A stretch of DNA of 12,250 bases from Paenibacillaceae bacterium UBA6304. GTDB lineage: Bacteria; Bacillota; Bacilli; Paenibacillales; Paenibacillaceae. Positions 1 to 7,921 of the stretch are shown here, piece after piece; within the stretch, counting starts at the first letter, position 1; each line of letters begins with the position of its first letter. Under the pieces are notes generated by a model. The model saw only the letters and a program-made list of their open reading frames with translations. It was not told where the DNA came from and made no database searches. Where the stretch lies: NCBI GenBank assembly GCA_002439285.1, contig DJTQ01000134.1:27697-39946 (forward strand). The letters run 5' to 3'. The position numbers and the translations under genes are program-made.

Positions 1-766
1 ACCCCCCCCCCGCCTGCACGGCCTTTTTAAATGGTAGCAAGTCCGTTTCCAGCAACTCTCTCCAACCCATATGCGCTGGTCCGGCGTTTCTACCGCCTTC
101 CGAGCTGCCGTACCCGGAAAAATGCTTCAAGGTAGCCAGAACGCTATCCTCTGCAGACAAGTCCTTCCCCTGCAGTCCCTCAATCGAGGCGACCGCCATT
201 TCGCCGATCAGGAAGGCGTCCTCGCCAAAGCACTCTTCCGTGCGGCCCCAACGAGGATCACGCACGACATCGAGTACGGGAGAATAGGTCGCCGCCCCGC
301 CCTGGCTCCGGGTTTCCCGGGCCACGGCCCGACACATCTCCCGGTACAAATCCACGTTCCACGTGCTGCCGATCAAGAGCGGCACCGGAAATACGGTGGC
401 CCCGATCGCCATATGGCCGTGAGAGCATTCCTCTCCGATCAGGAGCGGGATGCCAAGGCGCGAATGCTCGATCGCATAACGCTGAATCGCGTTGATCGCT
501 TCTGCTCCCTCACGGGGCGAAAGTCCGCTCTCCAGCGTAACGCCCGTCCACGGATCCGCCCGAAGCGCGCCGTAAAGAGAGCCGACGCTCCCTGACTTCA
601 CTTGCCGTTTAAACTCTTCCGTCAACGTGACGGCTCCATTTCTATGCTCATAGGTCTGCCAGCCGAATAGCTGAACCAGTTGGCCGACCTTCTCTTCCAA
701 TGTCATCAGCCCGAGCAGATGGTCTACCCGATCTCCCACAGGCCTGGTTTGGTCTCTATACATCAT
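1..766 (-). CDS. Glycoside hydrolase family 3 (beta-glucosidase/beta-xylosidase type), N-terminal part, cut by window edge
   Basis: The minus frame is open from 766 to the window edge and gives 255 residues of a protein that in this family usually runs to 700-800. The start region contains MTLEEKVGQL (residues 21-30), the usual opening of GH3 enzymes. DPRWGR begins at residue 170 and is followed by TEECFGED; KHF lies at 214-216, followed by GYG. These are the conserved substrate-binding blocks of the GH3 (alpha/beta)8 barrel. The catalytic aspartate (SDW-like motif) and the second domain lie beyond the edge, so activity cannot be judged. There is no signal peptide, so the enzyme is probably cytoplasmic and acts on imported oligosaccharides. 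ATG codons at 766 and 763 are adjacent and in frame; GGAG at 779-776 favours 766. It follows the LplC-like permease by 27 nt and probably ends or continues the importer operon. Family assignment is firm; the sugar is unknown. Confidence 0.93.
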   Translation of the reverse strand, partial: MMYRDQTRPVGDRVDHLLGLMTLEEKVGQLVQLFGWQTYEHRNGAVTLTEEFKRQVKSGSVGSLYGALRADPWTGVTLESGLSPREGAEAINAIQRYAIEHSRLGIPLLIGEECSHGHMAIGATVFPVPLLIGSTWNVDLYREMCRAVARETRSQGGAATYSPVLDVVRDPRWGRTEECFGEDAFLIGEMAVASIEGLQGKDLSAEDSVLATLKHFSGYGSSEGGRNAGPAHMGWRELLETDLLPFKKAVQAGGG

Positions 767-793
767 AGGTTTACACTCCGCTCCTTGAAGTCT

Positions 794-1711
794 TTATTCT
801 TTGACTGCACCTATCGTAAGACCTTGAATGAAGTAACGTTGGAAAAACGGATACGCAAAAACAATCGGCCCCGTGGCCAGTACCACCATGGCCATCCGTG
901 AAGTATCCTGCGGAAGCGATCGAAGCGCTTCGAGATTAAGCGAGCTGTTCTGCGAATTCTGCAGAATAAACTGCATGCTCGTTTCGATCCGCATCAGCAT
1001 GGATTGCAGCGGTACCAGGTTTGGATCATCGATATACAAGAGAGCGTTAAACCAGTCGTTCCAATACCCCAGTGTGCTGAACAACGCGATTGTGGCAAGG
1101 CCCGGCAGCGACAGCGGCAGTACCAGTCTGAGGAAGGTGCGGAATTCGCCGGCCCCGTCGATTTTTCCCGACTCGATAATGGCATCAGGCACACTGGTGC
1201 TATAAAACGTCCGCAGAATCATAATGTAGAACGCGTTTACCGCCATCGGCAGAATCAGCGCCCAGACCGTGTCCTTCAAATGCAGAAATTGCGTTACGAC
1301 AATATAGGTCGGAACAAGACCGCCGTTAAACAGCATGGTGAAGAAGGCAAAAAAGGCGAAGAAATTACGGTATTTAAAGTTCTTGCGCGAAATGGCGTAA
1401 GCATACAAAGCAATGAACAGCAGGCTGACGATCGTTCCCACCACCGTAACGAGAATCGTTACGCCGTAGGATCGAAGCAGCGTATCCCCCGTCTGAAACA
1501 CATACCGGTACGCCTCCAGACTCCACTTGGAAGGAAGCAGCCGGTAACCGTCGGTGGCCAGCGCCTTCTCATCCGTGAAGGAAATGATGACGACGAACAC
1601 GAACGGAAAGACGCAGAGAAAGGCAAAAATGCCGGCAATGAGGTTAAAGATGGTATTCCATGGAGTCGATAACTGATGAAAATCGCGTGTGGTGTTTTTT
1701 CTCAGAGACAC
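794..1711 (-). CDS. Carbohydrate ABC transporter permease, LplC/YtcP type
   Basis: This is one of two inner-membrane subunits of a CUT1-type sugar importer. The protein has about six hydrophobic segments (the first near residues 25-45) and the EAA loop that contacts the ATPase, seen as ESGKIDGAGEF followed by LPLSLPG. The ending GAVKE resembles the GA-KG tail common in LplC/YtcP proteins. An in-frame GTG at 1720 gives 308 residues, but it abuts the ribosome binding site with no spacer. The GTG at 1711 lies 8 nt after AAAGGAG and is the better start, giving 305 residues. It starts 22 nt after the stop of the LplB-like permease, and the GH3 gene follows. Known relatives carry oligosaccharides such as rhamnogalacturonan fragments (YteP/YtcP/YtcQ of Bacillus subtilis). 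The substrate here cannot be read from sequence. Confidence 0.95.
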   Translation of the reverse strand: MSLRKNTTRDFHQLSTPWNTIFNLIAGIFAFLCVFPFVFVVIISFTDEKALATDGYRLLPSKWSLEAYRYVFQTGDTLLRSYGVTILVTVVGTIVSLLFIALYAYAISRKNFKYRNFFAFFAFFTMLFNGGLVPTYIVVTQFLHLKDTVWALILPMAVNAFYIMILRTFYSTSVPDAIIESGKIDGAGEFRTFLRLVLPLSLPGLATIALFSTLGYWNDWFNALLYIDDPNLVPLQSMLMRIETSMQFILQNSQNSSLNLEALRSLPQDTSRMAMVVLATGPIVFAYPFFQRYFIQGLTIGAVKE

Positions 1712-1733
1712 GTTACTCACTCCTTTCTGCGAT

Positions 1734-2672
1734 CTAGAACAAGGCGTTATCCTTGTCGAATTTGCGTACGATATAGTTTGAGGTGATGACCAGAATGAAG
1801 CCTACAACCGACTGATACAGACCCGCGGCCGTGCTCATGCCGATTTCACCGGTCGTTTTGAGTCCACGGTATACATAGGTATCAATGACGTTCGTGACCG
1901 AATACAAGGTTCCCGAATCTCTCGGCACCTGATAGAACAGACCGAAATCGGCGTAGAAAATCTTACCGATCGCCAGCAAGGTCATAATCGTGATAATCGG
2001 GGTGAGCAGCGGAATCGTAATCCGGCGGATTTGCTGGAATTTGCTCGCTCCGTCGATCATGGCGGCTTCATATAGGGATCGGTCGATACCCATAATCGCA
2101 GCCAGATAAACCACGCTGTTATACCCGACCGCTTTCCACAGATATACAAGAATTAAGATGAATGGCCAGTATTTCGACTGACTGTACCACTGAACCGGTT
2201 CGGCACCGAACATTTCAAAGATCTGGTTCAACAGGCCTCGCTCGGAACTCAAGAAACTGAAGGCGAAATAGCCGACGATGACCCAAGACAAGAAATACGG
2301 CATAAACATGCCGGTTTGATAAATTTTAGCCGTCCGCTTATTGGTAATCTCGGAGAGCACCACCGCCAGCAGCACCGACAAGACCAATCCTATAAAAATA
2401 AATGCGATATTATAAAGCAGCGTATTGCGCGTAATTACATAAGCGTCGTTCGTGCTAAACAGGAATTTGAAGTTGTCCCAGCCGACCCACTTGCTGTTGA
2501 CAATGCTCGCCCAGAAGCCGTCCCGGCTGAACCGGTATTCTTTGAAGGCGATCACCGTGCCGAACATCGGCAAATAAGAGAAGAAGAGGAACCATAAGGC
2601 CCCGGGAAGCACCATGAGGAGCAATACTTTATTCTTGAGCACATTCCGAAAAAAACCGCCGACCATTTTCAT
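1734..2672 (-). CDS. Carbohydrate ABC transporter permease, LplB/YteP type
   Basis: This is the partner membrane subunit of the importer. It has a hydrophobic segment starting near residue 15 in the full frame, about six membrane segments overall, and the EAA loop SLYEAAMIDGAS with downstream IPLLTP, which docks the shared ATPase. The length of about 312 residues fits LplB/YteP proteins. An ATG at 2678 is in frame but stands only 1 nt after AGGAGG; the ATG at 2672 has a 7-nt spacer and is preferred. A third ATG at 2666 has a 13-nt spacer and is less likely. It is preceded by a 10-bp hairpin that separates it from the binding-protein gene. No ATPase gene lies in the window, which suits families that share one MsmX-like ATPase. 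Substrate unknown. Confidence 0.95.
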   Translation of the reverse strand: MKMVGGFFRNVLKNKVLLLMVLPGALWFLFFSYLPMFGTVIAFKEYRFSRDGFWASIVNSKWVGWDNFKFLFSTNDAYVITRNTLLYNIAFIFIGLVLSVLLAVVLSEITNKRTAKIYQTGMFMPYFLSWVIVGYFAFSFLSSERGLLNQIFEMFGAEPVQWYSQSKYWPFILILVYLWKAVGYNSVVYLAAIMGIDRSLYEAAMIDGASKFQQIRRITIPLLTPIITIMTLLAIGKIFYADFGLFYQVPRDSGTLYSVTNVIDTYVYRGLKTTGEIGMSTAAGLYQSVVGFILVITSNYIVRKFDKDNALF

Positions 2673-2710
2673 ATCCATCCCTCCTGATCGTAATAAACCC
2701 TCCGGCCTAA

Positions 2711-2753
2711 AATTTAAAAAGGATCGGGCGAGAGCTCTTCACCCGCCCGATCC
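2711..2753 (-). terminator. Intercistronic hairpin with T-tract between binding protein and LplB-like permease
   Basis: GGATCGGGCG and its perfect complement (2721-2730 with 2744-2753) form a 10-bp GC-rich stem around a 13-nt loop that itself contains AGAGCTCT. On the minus strand the stem is followed by TTTTTAAATTTT. It lies 31 nt after the binding-protein stop and 38 nt before the permease start. It is probably a partial terminator or 3'-end stabiliser that makes the binding protein more abundant than the permeases. Confidence 0.75.
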
Positions 2754-2784
2754 AGTAGTCCGAATGACAATGCTATCGGCGATA

Positions 2785-4281
2785 TTACTTGTTGTTAGCC
2801 GCTCTCCATTCGTCGATTTGCCGTTGAGCCTCTTCCATGATCTTATCCAGCCCTGCGGCTTTGAATTTCTCATTGGCTTTTGGCAAATATTCTTCCGGAT
2901 CGACGGTTCCGGTCATCAGGGAAGACCAGAACTCTTCTTTCACGTTCTGAACGGCAGCGATTTCATTCGACACTTTGGAAGTATCGAAGTTGAAGCCCAG
3001 CAGTGGGGCATTAATACCCGACTCGTTGAATTTCTTGAATTCTTCCCATTTGTTTTCCGGGTCGCCTTCATTCAGGTAGTTGATCATGATGTTGCCCAGC
3101 GAGAAGGTTGGCATATCGTAATTTTTGGAATCCGGCAAGTTCTTGATGACATTGTCGCTGACTTTTTCGTAATGGACGCCTTCAATCCCCGAGTCAACCA
3201 GGTTACGCAAGTAGGAATCCGTATTCAGCAGGTTCAAGAATTCCATCGCTTTCTCAGGATACTTGGAGTTTGCGGAGATCGCCTGCATGGAGCCCATAAC
3301 CGACCAGTTGTAGATGTAAGGCTTGGATGCCGGCGATGAAACGACCGGGTAGCCATAGCTTGCCGACCACAGATTGTCCGCGAACGGCTGCGTTGCAGCG
3401 CGGTCCATAAACCATTTGCCCGATTTGTATAGGTCTTCTGCCGATGTTGTCGTCGCTACTTCGGGAGAAATGTAACCTGCCTCATAGTACTTGCGCACAG
3501 TTTTCAGCATTTCCTTCAGTTCCGGGGTTTCCAGAATATTTATGACTTTATAGTCTGTCGTATCCATAGGTACGACCATCGGCATTTTTTCGATCAGATA
3601 ATCGAAAGGCATCGCTGGTACGAAGTCTTTAAGCATAGCGTACGGCGTAATATCCGGCTCGTTCTCTTTGATCGTTTTCAGCAATGGCTCGAGACTTTCG
3701 AATGTTGTTGCGCTAGAGGCATCCAAGTTGTATTTATCAAGCAGCTCTTTGTTGAAGCGCCATACTTCCTGAGCCGGAAGTTCTTTATTGGCCGGAATTG
3801 CATAGTTATGGCCGTCTACTTTGGAACCTTCCAGGAAAGCCGGATCAATGGTGTCTTTAATGCCTTGGCCGTATTTATCCAACAGGTCGTCGAGTTCCAT
3901 GAATGCGCCCTTCCGAGCGTTCTGCACATAATCAAAAGCCCAAGAGCAAGTGAACAGAATGTCCATCGGCTCACCGGAAGCGGCCATAACCTGCATCTTT
4001 TGCGTGTAGTCACCGAAGTCGAGCATTTTCATATCAATCGTGGCATTGATCTTTTCTTTCGTATACTTGTTGATTTCATCCACAACTTTATCAAGGTCTT
4101 TCTGCGGCGGTCCGATCGTGTACCAGATCAGTTCAACCGGCTTCTCTGTCTTGGCGGCGTTTCCGCCGTCCGCCGGAGCCGCGTTATTATTCGCCTTGTT
4201 ACCGCCACAACCGCTGACGACGAGTGTAAGCGCCATCAACGAGGTAAGCAGCAAGGAGAATGTTTTTCTCTTTTTGCCCAT
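2785..4281 (-). CDS. Extracellular solute-binding lipoprotein of sugar ABC importer (LplA-like, DUF3502-type C-terminus)
   Basis: The 498-residue product starts with a lysine-rich n-region, a hydrophobic core (about 8-22) and the lipobox VSGC with the lipidated cysteine at 25. A short Asn/Ala/Gly-rich linker follows. The body is a family-1-like substrate-binding fold. The last 70 residues, with NEIAAVQNV, the EYLPKANEKFKAAG block and the ending QIDEWRAANNK, match what I know of the DUF3502 region typical of Paenibacillus LplA-like lipoproteins. It would be anchored on the outer face of the membrane and deliver a sugar ligand to the two permeases downstream. The ATG at 4281 lies 9 nt after GGGAGG. 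Unlike many such loci, where the binding protein comes last, it is the first gene of its unit and is followed by a hairpin that may keep its mRNA abundant. Ligand unknown. Confidence 0.95.
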   Translation of the reverse strand: MGKKRKTFSLLLTSLMALTLVVSGCGGNKANNNAAPADGGNAAKTEKPVELIWYTIGPPQKDLDKVVDEINKYTKEKINATIDMKMLDFGDYTQKMQVMAASGEPMDILFTCSWAFDYVQNARKGAFMELDDLLDKYGQGIKDTIDPAFLEGSKVDGHNYAIPANKELPAQEVWRFNKELLDKYNLDASSATTFESLEPLLKTIKENEPDITPYAMLKDFVPAMPFDYLIEKMPMVVPMDTTDYKVINILETPELKEMLKTVRKYYEAGYISPEVATTTSAEDLYKSGKWFMDRAATQPFADNLWSASYGYPVVSSPASKPYIYNWSVMGSMQAISANSKYPEKAMEFLNLLNTDSYLRNLVDSGIEGVHYEKVSDNVIKNLPDSKNYDMPTFSLGNIMINYLNEGDPENKWEEFKKFNESGINAPLLGFNFDTSKVSNEIAAVQNVKEEFWSSLMTGTVDPEEYLPKANEKFKAAGLDKIMEEAQRQIDEWRAANNK

Positions 4282-4336
4282 GATTGTGTACCTCCCTTTT
4301 GTTTTGAAGCCCTCTTGCTCTCTTTACTTTATTGCA

Positions 4337-4350
4337 TGTAAACACTTTCA
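4337..4350 (-). promoter_or_regulatory. Cre-like catabolite-control site upstream of the binding-protein gene
   Basis: The minus strand reads TGAAAGTGTTTACA. The Bacillus cre consensus is TGWAANCGNTNWCA; the only mismatch is T for C in the central CG. It lies 56 nt before the binding-protein ATG. CcpA repression of a sugar importer would make sense. A weak upstream -10-like TAATTT (4367-4362) would place the site just after the transcription start. Neither promoter nor binding is certain. Confidence 0.55.
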
Positions 4351-4381
4351 AAAAGAAGAGAAATTAAATAATTCACTGTTC

Positions 4382-4427
4382 AAAATAAAGAAAGAACCGG
4401 CCAGCGTAAGACACCCGCTAGACCAGT
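4382..4427 (-). terminator. Rho-independent terminator after the YesN-type regulator
   Basis: On the minus strand the arms 4427-4416 (ACTGGTCTAGCG) and 4406-4396 (CGCTGGCCGGT) pair over 11 bp with one bulged T and two G-T pairs, around a 9-nt loop. The following 14 bases (4395-4382) are mostly T. It lies 16 nt after the regulator stop and separates the two-component operon from the importer genes. Confidence 0.8.
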
Positions 4428-4442
4428 CCAGTAAGTTCGTGT

Positions 4443-5981
4443 TCATAAGATGACCTTTTGAACAACCTCTTTAAATTCCGTCGGGGATATCCCCACATAT
4501 TTCTTGAACTGCTTATAGAAATACCCGGTCTCCCAATACCCTACGTTCCGGGCGATTTCCTGGACCTTATGCTGTGTCGTCTTGAGTTGTTCTTTTGCTT
4601 TCTCGATCCGGTATCTGTTGATATATTCCGTAAATGACTCCCCCACTTCCTTATGAAATAATTGTCCCAGGTAAACCGGGTGGATATTATACGTCGAGCC
4701 TAACGTTTTCAGGGAAAGATCCTGATTGTACGATTCATGAAGATGATTCAACACTTGCTGAATGACCGGGCTTTTAACATCCCGGTTTAGCGCATCGACA
4801 GCCTCCGAGGCCGCCTCCTTCACAATGCCGATCAGCTCTTCAAGCGACCCGACGGCCTGGATCCGGCTATAGCCGTCCCAAAAGAGGCCGGGTTCTTCGG
4901 CATTTCGTATTTCTTGAAGTTGCATTTTGAACCGGAGCATCCATTCCAGAGAGATATCCTGCAAAAAACCGGGGGTTACGCCTTCAACCTGGCCCAATTG
5001 GCTAAAGTCCTGATCAATTTTGGATAGAAGTGCAGCCTTATCTCTGGCCAGGAACAGCTTGAGGCAATCATTCCAGTTGATGGACGGAATTTTGCCCGAT
5101 GGAACCCGGCTTTTTAACTTCTCATATTTTAACGTTTCCCGATCCTTGAAGATCATGAAATATTCCTGGGCTTTCTTGGCGTTCGCATAGCTGAGGTGCG
5201 CTTGGTCCGCCAGCCTCTCCACGCTCCCCTGCGCCGCCCTTATCGGGCCAAAGGAATTCAAGGCAACCTTGAGGCCCTGTTCAAGCCGGTCTGCCTCTTC
5301 CCTCCCCGAAACCGGATCGTCAAAATTGTGAAGTAACACCATATCCCCTTCCATATTCCGAAACAGGATCACATAGGGGGAAGCCTCCAGAAATTTTTCT
5401 GCCGTTTCGAATGCTTCATTGCCGGAGTGCTCCGTACGAAGCAGGGTGAGCATCGCATATTGTCTCTCAAGGCGAATATCAAGCAGGTCGGCCCGTTCCT
5501 GAAACTCGGACGATCCGATCTGGCAGCATAACCATCGACTTAGAACATTGTCCCGCAATATCCGCACGCTCTGCTCGCTCAGCTCCGATGCCGCGCTTGC
5601 CCGCGTCGTATCCAACTTTTTACATATCGTCTCCAGCGTTGCCTGGAATTCCTCCAAATTGATCGGCTTCAGCAAGTAATTTTCTATTCCGAGCGCCATA
5701 CCTTCCTTCAAATAGGCAAACTCGTCATAGCCGCTCAGCACAATTACCTTCAAATCGGGCTTGAATGACCGCACCCCGCGGATCAGATCCAATCCATTCA
5801 TGACCGGCATGGAAATATCGGTGATCAATATATCTGCAGGTATATGACTTAAAGCCTCCAGTGCGGCTTGCCCGTTTTCGGCCTGACCAACGATCTCCAT
5901 CCCCATTCGGGCCCAATCGACGATATCATACAGGCCATCGATAATAAACGGCTCGTCATCCACAATAAACACCTTATACAT
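4443..5981 (-). CDS. YesN-type response regulator (REC receiver plus AraC DNA-binding domain)
   Basis: This cytoplasmic DNA-binding regulator has 512 residues. The receiver domain (about 1-120) shows the acidic pair D8/D9, the phosphorylation site D55 in TDISMP, S83 in SGYDEF and K105 in LLKPI. A long middle part (about 130-400) has no motif I recognise. The C-terminal two-helix-turn-helix AraC domain covers about 404-505, with GYFYKQFKKYVGISPTEF near its end. Its start overlaps the end of the upstream kinase by 8 nt (ATGTATAA), and GGGGAG lies about 7 nt before the ATG, so the two are probably translationally coupled. A rho-independent terminator follows the stop. In this family the regulator commonly activates an adjacent sugar-import operon, here the binding-protein/permease/GH3 genes; that link is inferred from position. 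Confidence 0.95.
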   Translation of the reverse strand: MYKVFIVDDEPFIIDGLYDIVDWARMGMEIVGQAENGQAALEALSHIPADILITDISMPVMNGLDLIRGVRSFKPDLKVIVLSGYDEFAYLKEGMALGIENYLLKPINLEEFQATLETICKKLDTTRASAASELSEQSVRILRDNVLSRWLCCQIGSSEFQERADLLDIRLERQYAMLTLLRTEHSGNEAFETAEKFLEASPYVILFRNMEGDMVLLHNFDDPVSGREEADRLEQGLKVALNSFGPIRAAQGSVERLADQAHLSYANAKKAQEYFMIFKDRETLKYEKLKSRVPSGKIPSINWNDCLKLFLARDKAALLSKIDQDFSQLGQVEGVTPGFLQDISLEWMLRFKMQLQEIRNAEEPGLFWDGYSRIQAVGSLEELIGIVKEAASEAVDALNRDVKSPVIQQVLNHLHESYNQDLSLKTLGSTYNIHPVYLGQLFHKEVGESFTEYINRYRIEKAKEQLKTTQHKVQEIARNVGYWETGYFYKQFKKYVGISPTEFKEVVQKVIL

Positions 5982-7803
5982 GTTCAGGCTCCCCCTCCCC
6001 TACGTCAGGGAAACATACCGTAACGGTCGTTCCATTTCCCTCTTCACTCTGTACAGCTACCCCGTATGAATTGCCATATAATAGCGTCAATCGCTCATGG
6101 ATACTTCCCAATCCGAACGATTCCGAGTTCATCTTCGGATCCAGCAATCCCTGCCTGACTTGCGCGAGCCGGTCCGGGGCAATGCCCCGTCCGTTATCGC
6201 TTACTACCGCGCGAAGGCCTCCTTCTTCTGCCGTTCGGTCAATATCGATGATAATTCTATTATCATTTCGGTTCGGCATCACACCGTAAAGAATATAGTT
6301 CTCGATCACCGGCTGCAGAATCATTTTCTGTACAATCTTATTCTCCAAATCTTTATCGCAGCGGATGTCATAGGCAAACCTGTCCTTGTAACGAATCCGG
6401 AACAATTCCAAATACATGCGGCAGGCCTCAAGCTCATCCTTTAGCGTGTATCTCGCTTTTTGCCGGACATAGCCCTTGAACAACACCGACAAGCTATAGA
6501 TCATCTCCGCCACATCCCCAGCACCCTGAGAAATCGCACGCATGCGAATGACCTCCAGGGTATTGTACAAAAAGTGGGGATTCACCCTGGCCTCAAGCGC
6601 AGAAAGCTCGGTATGCTTCTGCTTGATTTCCGCTTTATACACCCGATCGATATACAGATTCAACTCATCCAGCATGCTGTTAAAGCTTTTGGAAATCAGC
6701 CCGAGTTCATCATCCCGTTCATCAGCGATTCGAGCCGTCATATCGCCGTTTCGCACCCGGCGAGTAAACCGGACTATTCCGTACGTCCGCCGAGCAAAAT
6801 TGCTGATAAACAGCGATGGAATTACGATGGCGAACAAGATGCAGATGGAGCTGATCGTAACAATCGTATTGCGCAGCCCGCGGTACGTCTTGGCCAACTC
6901 CCGCTTCGGCACCGCACTGAGCACCGTAAACCCGCCTTGGCTCTGCGTCAGTTTTGTGATGACAGTTTCCTCTCCGAGCACATCATCGTCATAAGTCGAG
7001 TTGATCTGCTCCAGGTAAGGGAATTTCTTACCGTAATACAGGCCGGAAGTGTCGAATATTACGTCCCCTTCGCCGGACAATACCAGAATGCTACCCTTCA
7101 GTTCATCCTCGAATCTGGATAGGCTCGTCTGCACTTTCTCCGTATCGAAATATACGAGCAGCTGTCCCATATTACGGAGCGACTGTTTATTGTTCATCGG
7201 CACGCGCACCGAGTACATCGGAACATCCGGCAAGTCGACCGCCTTGCGAATCCAGATGTTCGAAAGAGACACATTGGCGTCCTCCTTCAAATACATGGCA
7301 TCCGGCACAAATGATCTGGAGGCGTTCGTCGGAATGATTTTGAACTGGTTAATGCTGTTGTAGGCATATAATTGCTGCAGATCCGCGCTGTACAGCATCA
7401 GACTGACAATATCGCGATCATCTTCGATCTGATTCTTGAAATACTGAACCGTATCGGTAGTGGATCCGCTTTCATTATAGAACCGGTCTAACCGGTATTT
7501 AATATAGTCTTGATATGGGTGTTCCATGAAGTAGGAAGTATTAGCGGCCAGTTCCCCATCCCTGTAAATATCCCGCATCATTCGCTGGACCGATTCATAC
7601 TTGCCCCCAATATAGTTGCTAACGCTTTCAATAGCGCCTTTTTGCACGTCCAGTTGCCTTCGGACAGCCGCATCGGACATCGACCGGAACATCAAGTAGG
7701 AAAACGTGATGATCGTGATGATCGTAATGACCGAGAAGAACAAAATAATTTTCATAAAGAGATTGTTTTTCAAATATTTCCTATAGATCCTGCCGAGAAT
7801 CAT
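5974..7803 (-). CDS. YesM-type sensor histidine kinase
   Basis: The 609-residue membrane kinase has a first membrane helix at about 17-40, a large extracytoplasmic part (about 41-310, probably Cache-like), a second helix at about 312-335 and a HAMP linker ending near 388. The His_kinase block contains ARVNPHFLYNT with the phosphoacceptor H410. The ATPase domain shows the N-box asparagine N502, a G1 box SDNGRGI (D537) and a G2 box FGLGSIHERL. The N-box reads IENYILYG, with Tyr where the family usually has His before the Gly. The extracellular part probably senses a sugar or a ligand-bound binding protein. It is the first gene of a two-gene operon with the YesN-type regulator and has its own extended -10 promoter. 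ATG 7803 follows GAGG by 5 nt. Confidence 0.95.
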   Translation of the reverse strand: MILGRIYRKYLKNNLFMKIILFFSVITIITIITFSYLMFRSMSDAAVRRQLDVQKGAIESVSNYIGGKYESVQRMMRDIYRDGELAANTSYFMEHPYQDYIKYRLDRFYNESGSTTDTVQYFKNQIEDDRDIVSLMLYSADLQQLYAYNSINQFKIIPTNASRSFVPDAMYLKEDANVSLSNIWIRKAVDLPDVPMYSVRVPMNNKQSLRNMGQLLVYFDTEKVQTSLSRFEDELKGSILVLSGEGDVIFDTSGLYYGKKFPYLEQINSTYDDDVLGEETVITKLTQSQGGFTVLSAVPKRELAKTYRGLRNTIVTISSICILFAIVIPSLFISNFARRTYGIVRFTRRVRNGDMTARIADERDDELGLISKSFNSMLDELNLYIDRVYKAEIKQKHTELSALEARVNPHFLYNTLEVIRMRAISQGAGDVAEMIYSLSVLFKGYVRQKARYTLKDELEACRMYLELFRIRYKDRFAYDIRCDKDLENKIVQKMILQPVIENYILYGVMPNRNDNRIIIDIDRTAEEGGLRAVVSDNGRGIAPDRLAQVRQGLLDPKMNSESFGLGSIHERLTLLYGNSYGVAVQSEEGNGTTVTVCFPDVGEGEPEHV

Positions 7804-7842
7804 GGCATCCTCATCCCCCCATATGCCTGCCGGTCAACCTAA

Positions 7843-7851
7843 ATTATAGCA
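7843..7851 (-). promoter_or_regulatory. Extended -10 promoter for the YesM/YesN-type operon
   Basis: On the minus strand the sequence is TGCTATAAT, a perfect TATAAT preceded by the TGn extended -10 motif. The -35 region at 17 bp (TAACTC) is poor, which is tolerated by extended -10 promoters. Transcription would start near 7836, about 33 nt before the kinase ATG. Confidence 0.6.
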
Positions 7852-7860
7852 CGGAGAAAC

Positions 7861-7881
7861 TTTTGGAGTTAGTGACCAAAA
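7861..7881. promoter_or_regulatory. Inverted repeat between the divergent promoters
   Basis: TTTTGG (7861-7866) and CCAAAA (7876-7881) form a perfect 6-bp inverted repeat around a 9-nt centre. It overlaps the -35 zone of the leftward kinase promoter and lies 11 bp upstream of the rightward hssR -35. The position suits an operator affecting one or both promoters, but no known regulator is assigned. Confidence 0.35.
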
Positions 7882-7892
7882 TTTGTGCTTCA

Positions 7893-7921
7893 TTGTTTCT
7901 CCTCCCCAATTGCGCTATATT
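7893..7921 (+). promoter_or_regulatory. Putative hssRS promoter
   Basis: The -10 hexamer TATATT (7916-7921) matches five of six consensus bases. A weak -35, TTGTTT (7893-7898), lies 17 bp upstream. A start near 7928 would give a leader of about 26 nt with AAGGAG at 7937-7942. No HssR-like repeat is visible here, so hssRS is probably not strongly autoregulated from this promoter. Confidence 0.55.

Noticed and set aside
71..595. Plus-strand open frame of 174 codons
   Set aside because: It is antisense to the clearly recognisable GH3 coding sequence, and its product resembles nothing I know.
1004..1672. Plus-strand open frame of 222 codons
   Set aside because: It is antisense to the LplC-like permease; its product is highly charged, Arg/Gln-rich, typical of a shadow frame.
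2614..3339. Plus-strand open frame of 241 codons
   Set aside because: It spans the permease start, the hairpin and the end of the binding-protein gene on the opposite strand; no domain is recognisable.
6460..7122. Plus-strand open frame of 220 codons
   Set aside because: It is antisense to the YesM-type kinase, whose domains fully explain the region.
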